Assembly: GCA_020057295.1 (NCBI GenBank)
Contig: JAGVGF010000001.1
Location: 57,468 to 121,467 of the forward strand
Origin: an archaeon
Lineage (GTDB): Archaea > Nanobdellota > Nanobdellia > Woesearchaeales > UBA9642
Reading direction: 5' to 3'
DNA length: 64,000 nucleotides
The notes beneath the pieces were generated by a model. The model was not told where the DNA came from. It worked only from the letters and a program-made list of their open reading frames with translations, and made no database searches. Made by a program: the position numbers and the translations under genes. The stretch's first letter is position 1. Each line of letters begins with the position of its first letter. Shown one piece after another: positions 26,477 to 35,107 of the stretch.

Positions 26477-26592
26477 AGCCCCGTAGTGTAGCGGTCAATC
26501 ATACAGCCCTCTGAATAGCAGAAATTTCCATTTCTGGAATTTCTTCTGCTGGAAGAAAGGCTGGGACCCCAGTTCGAATCTGGGCGGGGCTA
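26477..26592 (+). tRNA. tRNA-Gln(CUG) with 43-base intron
   Basis: The acceptor strands AGCCCCG (26477-26483) and CGGGGCT (26585-26591) pair fully, followed by discriminator A. The anticodon stem is CAGCC/GGCTG with T33 and anticodon CTG at 26511-26513. The T arm is CCCAG-TTCGAAT-CTGGG. The intron 26515-26557 lies after base 37, the canonical archaeal site, and its ends form an AGCAGAA/TTCTGCT helix as expected for a bulge-helix-bulge. The mature length is 73 bases. The 3' end is imperfectly repeated at 27791-27803. Confidence 0.92.
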
Positions 26593-26741
26593 CTATAATT
26601 TTAATTCAAAGATTTGGAACAACAATATTATTTCTTTTGTGCTATTATTAGGAGTGCTATTTGACTTCAATCTCAAAAACTTGGGAAAGTAGAACTGAGC
26701 TTTTGAGTAAATATATAAACACTAATATTAAGTTAGATGTT

Positions 26742-27746
26742 ATGAAAAAAAAATTCATAGTTTTAATTCTGATTCTCGTATTTGTTATTGGCATCTTTTA
26801 TACCGTGAATCCGAGTAAAATTTTTGGAAAAATATTCAATAAAAATTCAGACACGGATTTCAACACAAGATCAAATGCAGATTCTGATATATTAGCTACT
26901 TCTCCTTTAAAACCAATTTCAGTACCAAATACAAGCGCATCCGCGATTACATCACCGCCACCAAGTATGAAAGGTATCAATACTCATACAGAAGTATACG
27001 GCACAGGTGCTGACCCTAATATAATCACGCTCGGCCCAAAACTTGGTGCTCATCCAGATTGGCCTACCTACTCGGCTAAGTGTGGGATGGAATTTGAGCT
27101 TAAGCATGGAACACCATTGCTTGCGCCCGTTGATATGGTATTCGTGGGCTTTTCTAATCGAAACGCTAAATATCGCATACAAAACGGAAAAGAAAACACA
27201 CCTGTTAATAACACGCCTTATAATGATTTGCAATTATGGTTCGAGTCCGCCAGTCCTGATTGGCCGGGGATGATTGTAACTGTCTATCATTTATACAGCT
27301 CGCCATTGTTACTAGGACATTATCAAAATCCGGATTGTGCTGAACGTGAAGAGTGGGGAAGTACTAAAGAAGACCAAGCCGAAGGACACCTTTTTGGTGC
27401 ATTTGGAGATAATATCATTCCGAAACAGGGTAATGCAAGTGCATGTGAGGCCCTAATTGGACGCACAGTAAAGCGTGGGGAACTATTTGGATTCGCAGGT
27501 AGTGTAGGTACTCACTCTATGGCTGCTTTTTGTGCTGAAGTGCCGAATACGTCAGAAAATCCTAATATTAAAAAAGGAAATCACTATCTTCATTTGGTGC
27601 AACCTAGCATATTTTTTTATTGGAAATGTTATAGTCCTGATGCTGATTTTCCTAGTGGTGTACTTGCTTATCCATTCGAGTGTGATGAGTATCAACTTCC
27701 TGATGAACAGCGTGATATAAATTTCAAGTACACATCAACGAAATAG
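26742..27746 (+). CDS. Membrane-anchored M23-peptidase-like protein, probably acquired
   Basis: The gene encodes 334 residues from ATG 26742, about 28 bases after a TATA box. It has an N-terminal membrane helix (residues 5-22), a Ser/Thr/Pro-rich linker, then a beta-rich domain with the lysostaphin-like layout: E-L-K-H-G-T-P-L-L-A-P-V-D, T-V-Y-H-L-Y, V-K-R-G-E-L-F-G-F-A-G-S-V-G-T-H-S. The usual metal ligands (HxxxD and HxH) are not evident, so it may be a non-catalytic glycan-binding version. Six or more cysteines suggest disulfides. By eye its codons are richer in G and C than those of neighbouring genes. It lies between tRNA-Gln and a partial copy of that tRNA's 3' end. Confidence 0.65.
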   Translation: MKKKFIVLILILVFVIGIFYTVNPSKIFGKIFNKNSDTDFNTRSNADSDILATSPLKPISVPNTSASAITSPPPSMKGINTHTEVYGTGADPNIITLGPKLGAHPDWPTYSAKCGMEFELKHGTPLLAPVDMVFVGFSNRNAKYRIQNGKENTPVNNTPYNDLQLWFESASPDWPGMIVTVYHLYSSPLLLGHYQNPDCAEREEWGSTKEDQAEGHLFGAFGDNIIPKQGNASACEALIGRTVKRGELFGFAGSVGTHSMAAFCAEVPNTSENPNIKKGNHYLHLVQPSIFFYWKCYSPDADFPSGVLAYPFECDEYQLPDEQRDINFKYTSTK

Positions 27747-27790
27747 GATCGATCATAAACTACTTGTCTTTTTCTCGTCGATAAAATATG

Positions 27791-27803
27791 TCTGACGGGG
27801 CTA
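27791..27803 (+). repeat. Att-like imperfect repeat of the tRNA-Gln 3' end
   Basis: TCTGACGGGGCTA here resembles TCTGGGCGGGGCTA at 26579-26592, the end of tRNA-Gln: TCTG and CGGGGCTA are shared and the middle differs by one or two bases. The two copies flank the M23-like gene, as expected for attL/attR of a small element integrated at a tRNA 3' end. Confidence 0.5.
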
Positions 27804-27851
27804 TCAATAAATTTATATATAAAATGTTCTAATTCAATTTCAGGTGATATT

Positions 27852-28070
27852 ATGGCTAAAAAATCTAAAGAAAATATTTGTGAATGTGGAACACATTGTA
27901 ATAAATTTAATGGATGCACTCAAGCAGTATATGGCTTAGGATTTATTGGAGCAGCAATATATTATATCTCTACTGCTACAGGATTTTGGATGGGTGTATT
28001 AGGTGTATTGAAAGCATTAGTCTGGCCCGTGTTTGTTGTCTTTGGCTTATTGAAATTTTTAGGGATGTAA
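27852..28070 (+). CDS. Small conserved membrane protein
   Basis: The product has 72 residues with GGTGAT ahead of the ATG. An N-terminal Cys-rich stretch (C10, C12, C16, C22) precedes Q-A-V-Y-G-L-G-F-I-G-A-A-I-Y-Y and a second hydrophobic helix V-L-K-A-L-V-W-P-V-F-V-V-F-G-L-L-K-F-L. This two-helix pattern recurs in small membrane proteins of archaea and bacteria with no assigned function. The cysteines could bind metal on the cytoplasmic side. Confidence 0.75.
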   Translation: MAKKSKENICECGTHCNKFNGCTQAVYGLGFIGAAIYYISTATGFWMGVLGVLKALVWPVFVVFGLLKFLGM

Positions 28071-28118
28071 TGTTTTTCATTAACATACCTTTATAATGCC
28101 TTCTTAATCTCTAAATCT

Positions 28119-28658
28119 ATGGTTACATTGAACATTAAAGGGCATGAAGTACAAGATATACATATCAAAGACTCTTATGATAGACGTGCATTACAGTTAA
28201 TGAATAATATTATTAAACTTTTAGGAACAATCGGAGTAAGTGAAGATGATATGGATATTTCTATGAAATCTGTTGCAATGAAAAAAGCTCCAGCATCTGT
28301 ATCATGGTATTTTGATGACTATCATCTCCATTATAGTTATAGTGCAGCAAATAAATTTGTTGAAAACCTTGCTATGGTATATAAAATTCTTGGGTTAGAA
28401 ATTGCGGCATTACTTGAAGAAAGAAAATCTGTAGAAGCATTCGTTTTAGAATTTAGAGAAGAGCATGATGTTGCAGATCAGAGAAAACATGCAAGAACAG
28501 TATTAGGACTCGAACATGATATTATTGATATGAGTGTTATTGATAAAGCGTATAAGACACTTGCAAAAGAACATCATCCAGATAAAGAAGGCGGAGATAT
28601 ATCTAAATTTAAAGAAATAAATCGTGCACATAAAATATTAAAAAGAGAATTACAGTAA
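28119..28658 (+). CDS. C-terminal J-domain protein
   Basis: The product has 179 residues. Residues 1-115 are an unrecognised mixed region. Residues 120-179 are a J domain: A-R-T-V-L-G-L, I-D-K-A-Y-K-T-L-A, then the H-H-P-D-K loop with the invariant HPD, and F-K-E-I-N-R-A-H-K-I-L. J domains stimulate the ATPase of DnaK/Hsp70. No glycine/phenylalanine region or zinc centre is present, so this is a specialised partner, not classical DnaJ. A TATA box 26 bases before the ATG suggests a leaderless transcript. Confidence 0.88.
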   Translation: MVTLNIKGHEVQDIHIKDSYDRRALQLMNNIIKLLGTIGVSEDDMDISMKSVAMKKAPASVSWYFDDYHLHYSYSAANKFVENLAMVYKILGLEIAALLEERKSVEAFVLEFREEHDVADQRKHARTVLGLEHDIIDMSVIDKAYKTLAKEHHPDKEGGDISKFKEINRAHKILKRELQ

Positions 28659-28673
28659 ATTTGAGTTTTTTTT

Positions 28674-29111
28674 CTAGGTTTTGTAAACAATCTTATAACC
28701 CATTGCTTTAAATTCTGAAAGATACGAATATAATTTATTTTCTTTTACGGCAGGACATTCATCAGTAACTAATACTGTTTTATTTTTCCAAATAAACAAA
28801 GGAAATTCTTTACATGCTTTTGGTCTAGAAAGATTTGTGTGGATTGTACATTTATAATCTGTTAAATTAGGGCATCCGTTAATTCCGGATCCTAAATTAA
28901 AAATATACCTTTTTTTATCGCTTTCAGTTCTGATAGGCATTATTTTTAAATCTTCTTTAAGCGTATCTTTCATAAGACTTACTTCTTTTGCTGATAATAT
29001 AAGATATCCTCTTCTACAACAATATGCTTTACATTCTGTATAGCAGTAACTGCTTAATGATTCTCTAGCATTTATAGCTAATGTTTCAGCGACAGTGTCT
29101 TTAATAATCAT
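28674..29111 (-). CDS. YkgJ-type cysteine-cluster protein
   Basis: The product has 145 residues. The cluster C-x3-C-x3-C-C near residue 25, G-C-P-N-L-T-D-Y-K-C-T-I-H in the middle and R-P-K-A-C-K-E-F-P-L-F define a zinc/iron-chelating domain of the YkgJ family, probably binding one metal. The chemistry is unknown; relatives are often annotated as putative Fe-S oxidoreductases. A second protein of the same type is encoded next upstream on the same strand (29171-29497). Confidence 0.8.
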   Translation of the reverse strand: MIIKDTVAETLAINARESLSSYCYTECKAYCCRRGYLILSAKEVSLMKDTLKEDLKIMPIRTESDKKRYIFNLGSGINGCPNLTDYKCTIHTNLSRPKACKEFPLFIWKNKTVLVTDECPAVKENKLYSYLSEFKAMGYKIVYKT

Positions 29112-29170
29112 AAAATAATTAACTCCATAATAAATTATATATATTTAAATTATTTCCACAAGAACAGTTT

Positions 29171-29497
29171 TTATATCTCCTTCTTATGAGGACAATCTAC
29201 AGTATTTTTGTAAGGATATTTTTCACATAATTCTGGTCTGCCTTTGTCATAAATTTCACAGTAATATCCTTTTTCATTAATTTTTAGATGTTTACAAGGA
29301 ATTTTGAATTCTATCCAATATCCTGTTTTATCTTCATGAACTTGAATTAAATTTGTATCTAATAATTTGAATCTTTCAACTTCTGACAATACATCTTTAT
29401 CACTTTCTTTAGAATATCCTATCTGAAAAGATTTACAACATAAACCACAACTTGCGCACTTAGTTGGATCAATATACTCGGATGTATTCACAAACAA
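29171..29497 (-). CDS. YkgJ-type cysteine-cluster protein, second copy
   Basis: The product has 108 residues with C-A-S-C-G-L-C-C near residue 15, C-K-H-L in the middle, then Y-C-E-I-Y and R-P-E-L-C-E-K-Y-P. This is the YkgJ cysteine layout in a shorter protein than its neighbour at 28674. The spacing of the two genes (59 bases, same strand) allows an operon. Duplication or related roles in metal handling are inferred. Confidence 0.8.
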   Translation of the reverse strand: MFVNTSEYIDPTKCASCGLCCKSFQIGYSKESDKDVLSEVERFKLLDTNLIQVHEDKTGYWIEFKIPCKHLKINEKGYYCEIYDKGRPELCEKYPYKNTVDCPHKKEI

Positions 29498-29550
29498 TGT
29501 AATATAGTCGGGCTTATAAAGATATGTTTAAAAAATATTTTGCGTCTTTA

Positions 29551-29715
29551 TTATATTTGTCCGCCCTGATCTATATATTTCTTCATTAATCTTTCTAAAA
29601 CCACGGTAGGAGTAAAACCTTTTTTACTGCACATTCTGACAAAGTCATCATATGTTGGCTTGTCAATATTATATTCTGCTCTAACTTTTTGCGGTCCCTT
29701 AGGGGTTGCTGCCAT
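29551..29715 (-). CDS. Small ribbon-helix-helix-like protein
   Basis: A 54-residue reading frame starts at ATG 29715 behind GGTGAT and stops at 29551. It begins M-A-A-T-P-K-G-P-Q, then has a beta strand V-R-A-E-Y-N-I and two helices ending T-V-V-L-E-R-L-M-K-K-Y-I, the pattern of a ribbon-helix-helix fold. Such proteins are usually dimeric DNA-binding regulators or antitoxins. No toxin candidate is next to it. The strong ribosome-binding site supports a real gene. Confidence 0.7.
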   Translation of the reverse strand: MAATPKGPQKVRAEYNIDKPTYDDFVRMCSKKGFTPTVVLERLMKKYIDQGGQI

Positions 29716-29864
29716 AATTATCACCTTTAATTAACGTAATCACATATTATTTATAAGTTAGATTATTACATTATAAAAAATAAACTTATACATTGATTAT
29801 AGAACAAACCATTTGGTAATAAACTTTTTATACTACTTCTATATTAAGAGCCCGGGGTGTTAAT

Positions 29865-30917
29865 TTGAGAATAGAAAATGATGTTAAACTTGACTTTAAA
29901 GATGTTTTAATTAGACCAAAACGTTCAAAACTTGCTAGTAGAAGTGTTGTAGATTTACAGAGAACATTTACTTTTAAAAATACTAAACGTGAATGGACCG
30001 GTATTCCTATTATTGCGGCAAATATGGATACTACAGGAACATTTGAGATGGCTGAAGTATTTATGAAGCATAAAATGATTGTAGCATTGCATAAACATTA
30101 TCCTGCAGAGCAGCTTATTAATTTCTTTAATAAACATACTGTGGAAGAATTATCGTATGTATTTTACAGTATTGGAATGATTGAACAAGATAAAGAAAAA
30201 CTTAAAACAGTTCTAGCAAAAATTGATCATAATAAGTTACAGCATATATGTATCGATGTTGCAAATGGTTATAGTGAAACATTTGCAGACTTTGTAAGAA
30301 GTATAAGACATGATTTTCCTGATAAAACAATTATGGCAGGAAATGTTGTGACTGGTGAAATGGTCGAGGCACTTGTTCTTGCTGGTGCAGATATAGTAAA
30401 GGTAGGAATAGGTCCAGGTTCAGTGTGTACAACAAGAAAAATGACTGGCGTGGGATATCCTCAATTATCTGCAATAATAGAATGTGCCGATGCAGCACAT
30501 GGTATGGGAGCACAAATTTGTGGTGACAGTGGTCTAACAATGCCTGGAGATTTTGGAAAAGCATTTGGTGCAGGAGCTGATTTTGTTATGTCCGGAACAA
30601 TGTTTGCAGGACATGATGAAGCATTTGGAGAAATTATAGAACACGATAATAAGAAATTTAAGCCATATTATGGGATGAGTAGTGATACTGCGATGAATAA
30701 ATATTCTGGAGGAGTTGCAGAATATCGTGCCAGCGAGGGTAAAACTGTAGAAGTTCCATACAAAGGTGCTGTAGATAAGACAATCCAACAAATTTTAGGA
30801 GGATTAAGATCTACTTGTACATATGTTGGTGCAGAAAGACTTAAAGATTTAAGTAAATGTACAACATTTATATGTGTAAATAATCATCACAACACTTTAC
30901 ATGGTGATGCATCTTAA
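29865..30917 (+). CDS. guaC: GMP reductase
   Basis: The gene encodes 350 residues from TTG 29865, with GGGGTG upstream. The IMP dehydrogenase/GMP reductase barrel is clear: [10 protein letters not shown], the catalytic loop G-P-G-S-V-C-T-T-R with its cysteine, the phosphate-binding G-A-D-F-V-M-S-G and the Y-x-G-M-S flap. CBS domains are absent. The length and the H-K-H-Y segment favour GMP reductase, which converts GMP to IMP with NADPH. An IMP dehydrogenase activity cannot be fully excluded. Confidence 0.9.
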   Translation: MRIENDVKLDFKDVLIRPKRSKLASRSVVDLQRTFTFKNTKREWTGIPIIAANMDTTGTFEMAEVFMKHKMIVALHKHYPAEQLINFFNKHTVEELSYVFYSIGMIEQDKEKLKTVLAKIDHNKLQHICIDVANGYSETFADFVRSIRHDFPDKTIMAGNVVTGEMVEALVLAGADIVKVGIGPGSVCTTRKMTGVGYPQLSAIIECADAAHGMGAQICGDSGLTMPGDFGKAFGAGADFVMSGTMFAGHDEAFGEIIEHDNKKFKPYYGMSSDTAMNKYSGGVAEYRASEGKTVEVPYKGAVDKTIQQILGGLRSTCTYVGAERLKDLSKCTTFICVNNHHNTLHGDAS

Positions 30918-31153
30918 ATCTTGACAATATATTTTTTTTCTTCATACTCTACAACATCACTTTCTTGAAGTTTCTTCTTGTTACGAGTTTCTAAAGTTCC
31001 ATTAACTTTTATTGCTCCAGATCTTATAAGAATTTTAGCTTGTCCGCCTGTAGCCGCTAAACCTTGCAGTTTGATGAATGTATTTAACTCAATGTATTCT
31101 TCAGGAATTTTATTTTCTTCAATTTTTTTATCTAATAATTCGTTAGTTGACAT
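30914..31153 (-). CDS. S4-domain RNA-binding protein (YaaA/YbcJ type)
   Basis: The product has 79 residues, almost all S4 domain: F-I-K-L-Q-G-L, then [17 protein letters not shown] and a final R-N-K-K-x-L-x-x-S-D-V-V-E segment. Small stand-alone S4 proteins bind structured RNA, often rRNA. The last 4 bases overlap the convergent guaC gene, and it begins one base after nucS, with which it is co-transcribed. Confidence 0.85.
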   Translation of the reverse strand: MSTNELLDKKIEENKIPEEYIELNTFIKLQGLAATGGQAKILIRSGAIKVNGTLETRNKKKLQESDVVEYEEKKYIVKI

Positions 31154-31154
31154 T

Positions 31155-31904
31155 TTAGAATTCTCCTAATCTTTTTTGTTTTTTATCATAACGTGCTAAA
31201 TATTTTGGTGGATTGACACTTACATGTTTATATCCTAACTCTTCAAGCATTACCTTAGCATTGCTGCTAATTTTTGGTGATGCAATTATACCTCTAACAT
31301 TTTCTTCTTTAATACCTTTACTCTTACAAATTTTATGAATATATCTATGTAATTGCTGTACTGCTTTAAAATCAGCATTATCTCTCTTACATTCAATCAC
31401 AACTACCTTGCCCTTCTTATCTGTACCGAAGACATCAATAAATCCTACTTTAGTATGTTCCTCACGGCTAAATGGTTTGAAACCAGGTTCTATTAACAGA
31501 GGATTTTCATAAATCATATCACTCATATCAGCTTCACTTCCAACAACCTCGATTTTTCCGCCATCCTCTAATTTATGTGTATTAACAAAGTGTATAAGAT
31601 GAATTTTCGCATCCAGAAAATCTTTCAAAAATAAATGTTTGGCTTTAAGTATTACTTGACCTTTATCAACAACAAGTTTTACTTCAGTGCCTTCTTTCAT
31701 ATAATTAATAGGATTTACCCCTGTTGGCTGGTGTACAAGTAAGGTTTTATCGCTTTTAATTAATATTATTCTGTCGCCAGATGGTAAAAAACTTTCAACT
31801 TTACCATAATAATTTACTTCACAATTAGCAGCAATAATTACAGTCTCATTATTTTCTAAAGCTGTGTTAATTTTTCCGATATATTCTAAAACATCTTTGT
31901 CCAA
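31155..31904 (-). CDS. nucS: Endonuclease NucS
   Basis: The gene encodes 249 residues from TTG 31904, behind GGGGAT. The C-terminal nuclease domain shows the conserved R-E-E-H-T-K-V-G-F-I-D-V-F-G-x-D and the catalytic E-C-K-R with a Q-L-x-R-Y segment, and the N-terminal half is the dimerisation/DNA-binding domain. NucS (EndoMS) cleaves mismatched or branched DNA in archaea and in actinobacteria. The S4 protein is encoded next in the operon. Confidence 0.92.
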   Translation of the reverse strand: MDKDVLEYIGKINTALENNETVIIAANCEVNYYGKVESFLPSGDRIILIKSDKTLLVHQPTGVNPINYMKEGTEVKLVVDKGQVILKAKHLFLKDFLDAKIHLIHFVNTHKLEDGGKIEVVGSEADMSDMIYENPLLIEPGFKPFSREEHTKVGFIDVFGTDKKGKVVVIECKRDNADFKAVQQLHRYIHKICKSKGIKEENVRGIIASPKISSNAKVMLEELGYKHVSVNPPKYLARYDKKQKRLGEF

Positions 31905-31967
31905 TTCAAATCCCCTAAATAAAGCAGTATAATATCATATATAAAGTTATTTATGTTACTAATACAA

Positions 31968-32468
31968 TTAGAAATGTTTAATTAACATATAAATACTTAT
32001 ACCAAATAGTCCTATAGAGATAATATCAACAATTACACAAAATAAGCAGTACGCATGTATTAAGAATGCTTGAGCATATAAAAACCATAAAGCCATTAAT
32101 CCAGAAGCTATACATCCAGTAATAAGTAAATTGTGTATTATCCAATTCTTTTTCTTAAGAAGCATTGCAGAAAATATTATTAGCAATGAGAATCCTAACA
32201 TCCCATAATATGTATTACTAATTCCAAAAGTTCTACTATACGTGCTTGATTGTACAGTTTCACAACCATTAGTTCCAGTTATTGCTGAACAAATATTATT
32301 ATAATTTAATTTAAACTGTGTTTTCTCAACCTCAATAACTACAGCTAACAATAAACATATTATGGATAAAATCATAATAGTCTTATATAATTTTGTGTGC
32401 ATAATATAAGGCCTTGATAGTTGTTTATAAAATTTATGGATATAATTAATAATATCTTGATTGTACAT
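31968..32468 (-). CDS. VKOR-family membrane oxidoreductase
   Basis: The product has 166 residues and four membrane helices. The loop cysteines (C-S-A-I..C-E-T-V-Q-S-S-x-Y), the G-I-S-N-T-Y-Y-G-M-L-G-F segment and the active-site C-x2-C in A-Y-C-L-F-C are diagnostic of VKOR. These enzymes pass electrons from thiols to quinones and drive disulfide formation outside the cell. No fused thioredoxin domain is present, so a separate partner, such as an extracellular thioredoxin, would be needed. Confidence 0.9.
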   Translation of the reverse strand: MYNQDIINYIHKFYKQLSRPYIMHTKLYKTIMILSIICLLLAVVIEVEKTQFKLNYNNICSAITGTNGCETVQSSTYSRTFGISNTYYGMLGFSLLIIFSAMLLKKKNWIIHNLLITGCIASGLMALWFLYAQAFLIHAYCLFCVIVDIISIGLFGISIYMLIKHF

Positions 32469-32528
32469 GCCATAATATAATTCATTTTAAAACATAAAGT
32501 ATTTAAACAATTATATTGTTACAATATT

Positions 32529-32867
32529 ATGAAAACTATAACTAATCCAAAAGAAAGCGAATTACACGTAAAAACTACGTGCGCAATAGTTAGTAGAAAA
32601 CCTGCACGCAATAATAACGAATTCAAAACAGCAGTTATAGCATTATATGATGTAAACAATCCTCATATGATAGATAAATTTCCAACAACAACATACGAGT
32701 TTACAAATATAGAAAAAGTTAGAATTAAAGGATTAAATTTGTCATATTATCTAGAGGGTAATGATACTGTAATAAATGATTTAGAGGAATTAATGATTAT
32801 CAAAGAAGAACATGTTCTAATATTAAAAGGGTATCAATTTGAAGTTGAAAGAAGAAAGAAAAAATAA
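32529..32867 (+). CDS. Hypothetical small beta-rich protein
   Basis: The product has 112 residues and no signal or membrane segment. It reads as mixed alpha/beta with a basic end. No family is recognised. A TATA-like stretch about 26 bases upstream (32498-32510) and the compact divergent gap to the VKOR gene suggest a leaderless transcript. Confidence 0.65.
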   Translation: MKTITNPKESELHVKTTCAIVSRKPARNNNEFKTAVIALYDVNNPHMIDKFPTTTYEFTNIEKVRIKGLNLSYYLEGNDTVINDLEELMIIKEEHVLILKGYQFEVERRKKK

Positions 32868-32919
32868 ATTTTTTTTAATTCTAATACAAATTTAAAAAAT
32901 AAAATAAAAATATTGTTGT

Positions 32920-33138
32920 TTATTGTGGTAATGAATCCGATACTGGACTATCATCTAACATTCCAACATCAGGATTAGGCGTTGTAGTTTGATCAATGCC
33001 TAAATCATCAACTGTTGCATTAGCAGTATTTTGAATACCACCAGATAATGCTCCAGTGTCTGATGTAATATTTTTAGTACATCCAGTCACAACAATTCCT
33101 AATGTTAGGACTAATAAAAATATAGTTGTTGCTTTCAT
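32920..33138 (-). CDS. Small lipoprotein-like protein
   Basis: The product has 72 residues. The N-terminal hydrophobic stretch ends V-V-T-G-C-T-K, a lipobox with cysteine at residue 20. The rest is Ser/Thr/Asp/Pro-rich and probably disordered. It would be a lipid-anchored surface protein. The gene begins one base after the secreted coiled-coil protein at 33140, with which it is co-transcribed. Confidence 0.75.
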   Translation of the reverse strand: MKATTIFLLVLTLGIVVTGCTKNITSDTGALSGGIQNTANATVDDLGIDQTTTPNPDVGMLDDSPVSDSLPQ

Positions 33139-33139
33139 T

Positions 33140-34123
33140 TTACTCTCCTTTACTACTGTTTATCTTACCAGCTTTTTTATCTTCTTTTTGCTCTTGTTTT
33201 TCTCTAGATTGTTCTTTTAGAACATCTTTAGATATTTCTTTCATATCCTTGCTAGCATTCTTTATATGATCCCATACATTCTGAAATTCTCCTTCTTTAT
33301 ACTTATAACCTTTTTGTGCATACTTGTTTGCTTCACCGATCTTTGAATTAATGTCATCGATTTTTCCTGAAAGATTATATTTTTTAGCCATAGGATTCAA
33401 TTTTTCTTTGTATGTCTTTAGCTTAGCAATTTCAAATTGTGCAGCATAAAGCAACTGATCTTGTCTGTAATCGTTCATATATTTTCTTAATTCTGAAACG
33501 TTACCAGAAGCCACTATTGCTTGTAATTCTGCATTCTTTAATGCTAATTCAGTCTTTAATGCTTCCATTTCTGTAACATTAATTCCTTTTTGTGATAATC
33601 TTTCAATAACCTTGTCCCAATTCTTATTCCAGTTATCAATATGTTTCTGCAAAACTTGACCCATCTTTAATTCCTTATCACTAATACAATCAGAATATAC
33701 ATCTCTTGAAGTCTTTAATTCATTAATGAATGCTGTTTTAGAATCGTTGGAAACATTGTATTTCCTAAAATTCTTCTTCACATCATTAAGTACATCTGTT
33801 GCAGCATTAAAGTCTTGCCTAAATGTCGAAGCAACATACTCATCAAATCCTGTCTTATTATTACTATCCACAAATACCTTAAGAGTATTCATGTCATTAG
33901 ATAATTTTTCCTTGTAGCTACTTACATTAGCTGTAGGAACATACTTGTTCAATGAATCAATCTGAGTAGTTGTAAAATTTACTTTACAAATCAGATGATC
34001 ATATCTCACAATTAATGCTTGCTTTAGTGTTGCACCAGTATCCGTGTCATCAGTTTCCGCGATTACCATTCCTGTTAGTGCAAGCATCACAACAAGCATT
34101 GCAAACCATTTGTTTATATTCAT
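33140..34123 (-). CDS. Secreted coiled-coil protein
   Basis: The start was set at ATG 34123 (327 residues) behind GAGGT. A signal peptide of about 21 residues ends M-V-I-A, and the mature part is entirely helical with Lys/Glu-rich heptads, ending in a Lys/Glu-rich tail. No membrane helix follows. The layout suggests a secreted or surface fibre or chaperone-like protein. It is co-transcribed with the lipoprotein-like gene, so the two may act together at the surface. Confidence 0.75.
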   Translation of the reverse strand: MNINKWFAMLVVMLALTGMVIAETDDTDTGATLKQALIVRYDHLICKVNFTTTQIDSLNKYVPTANVSSYKEKLSNDMNTLKVFVDSNNKTGFDEYVASTFRQDFNAATDVLNDVKKNFRKYNVSNDSKTAFINELKTSRDVYSDCISDKELKMGQVLQKHIDNWNKNWDKVIERLSQKGINVTEMEALKTELALKNAELQAIVASGNVSELRKYMNDYRQDQLLYAAQFEIAKLKTYKEKLNPMAKKYNLSGKIDDINSKIGEANKYAQKGYKYKEGEFQNVWDHIKNASKDMKEISKDVLKEQSREKQEQKEDKKAGKINSSKGE

Positions 34124-34230
34124 TTTATACCTCACAAAATTTATTATTCAAATTTGACAAACATTTAATTTGTCATAACATAAGTATAGTTAAACATGTT
34201 TATAAACATACTTGCTAAAGCGATAATTTA

Positions 34231-34247
34231 AAGGTTTATAAAACCTT
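34231..34247. promoter_or_regulatory. Palindrome enclosing a TATA-like box in a divergent promoter region
   Basis: AAGGTTT-ATA-AAACCTT lies in the 239-base gap between the secreted coiled-coil gene (minus) and the membrane-anchored regulator gene (plus). The symmetry means a TATA box is present on both strands and that a dimeric regulator could bind over it. Confidence 0.4.
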
Positions 34248-34362
34248 ATTATTCTTTATAATTCCTAATAAAGACGTTTAAAACTTTATACTGGTTTTAA
34301 ATGATTTTTTTTATTCACGTCTATTGGTAAACTATTTAAACAATGCTCTTGTCCTTGATTAT

Positions 34363-35085
34363 ATGAAGAATCATGCTTACGCAGCACTATTGATTAGCAT
34401 TATACTAGGCATTCTATGCGTAAACATATCTTACGCTGCAATAATTACTGGATCAATATATGATTTGTCCTTGCAAAAAGAATCTGATGTAATAATAGAG
34501 ATTAATACAATTCCTAAACAAGTATCCGTATCTAAAGATGGAGAATATACATTTAATGTTAATAATGGAAATTATACACTTCATGCATACACAGAGTTAT
34601 CTGAGGCTAATGAATCAATAATTATTGATCAAGAAGGAAATTTTACTCTAGATATAATACTTGAAGACAAGATATTGTATCTGCAAAAAGATATTAAATT
34701 AACAGATTATGACTTAAATATTAGCACAAATAACCCTTCGGATAATAATAATAATAATAATACAAAAAATAGCATGTTTACATGGGTTGGCGGTATAATA
34801 CTATTAATAGCCTTACTGTTAATAATATTAATATTATTTTTACGCAACAAAGATGCAAGAGAATCAAGTAAAAAAAATGTTGTTGAAGAACAATTAGATG
34901 AGTTTGAGCACAAACTCTTGAGTATTATCAAAAAAAATAAGCGTATAACACAGAAGGACTTACGCAGAGAGATTCCTTTAAGTGAAGCTAAGATAAGCTT
35001 AATAATTAGTGATCTTGAAAGCAAAGGTAAAATTAGAAAAATAAAGAAAGGCAGAGGAAATATAATTATATTTATGAAAGGATAA
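34363..35085 (+). CDS. Membrane-anchored winged-helix regulator
   Basis: The start was taken as ATG 34363 (240 residues), about 26 bases after a TATA box; a TTG at 34324 is an alternative. A signal-type helix is followed by a beta domain of the carboxypeptidase-regulatory type (residues 26-110), an Asn-rich linker, a membrane helix (about 139-161) and a cytoplasmic winged helix-turn-helix with L-L-S-I-I-K-K-N-K-R-I-T-Q-K-D-L. This fits the archaeal family of predicted membrane-associated regulators: an external sensor and a DNA-binding domain in one chain. Confidence 0.8.
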   Translation: MKNHAYAALLISIILGILCVNISYAAIITGSIYDLSLQKESDVIIEINTIPKQVSVSKDGEYTFNVNNGNYTLHAYTELSEANESIIIDQEGNFTLDIILEDKILYLQKDIKLTDYDLNISTNNPSDNNNNNNTKNSMFTWVGGIILLIALLLIILILFLRNKDARESSKKNVVEEQLDEFEHKLLSIIKKNKRITQKDLRREIPLSEAKISLIISDLESKGKIRKIKKGRGNIIIFMKG

Positions 35086-35107
35086 GTAAACAAATTCTAA
35101 GAACAAT

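Noticed and set aside
27043..27273. Overlapping frames inside the M23-like gene
   Set aside because: They are shadow frames; the long frame has a TATA box, start and coherent domain order.
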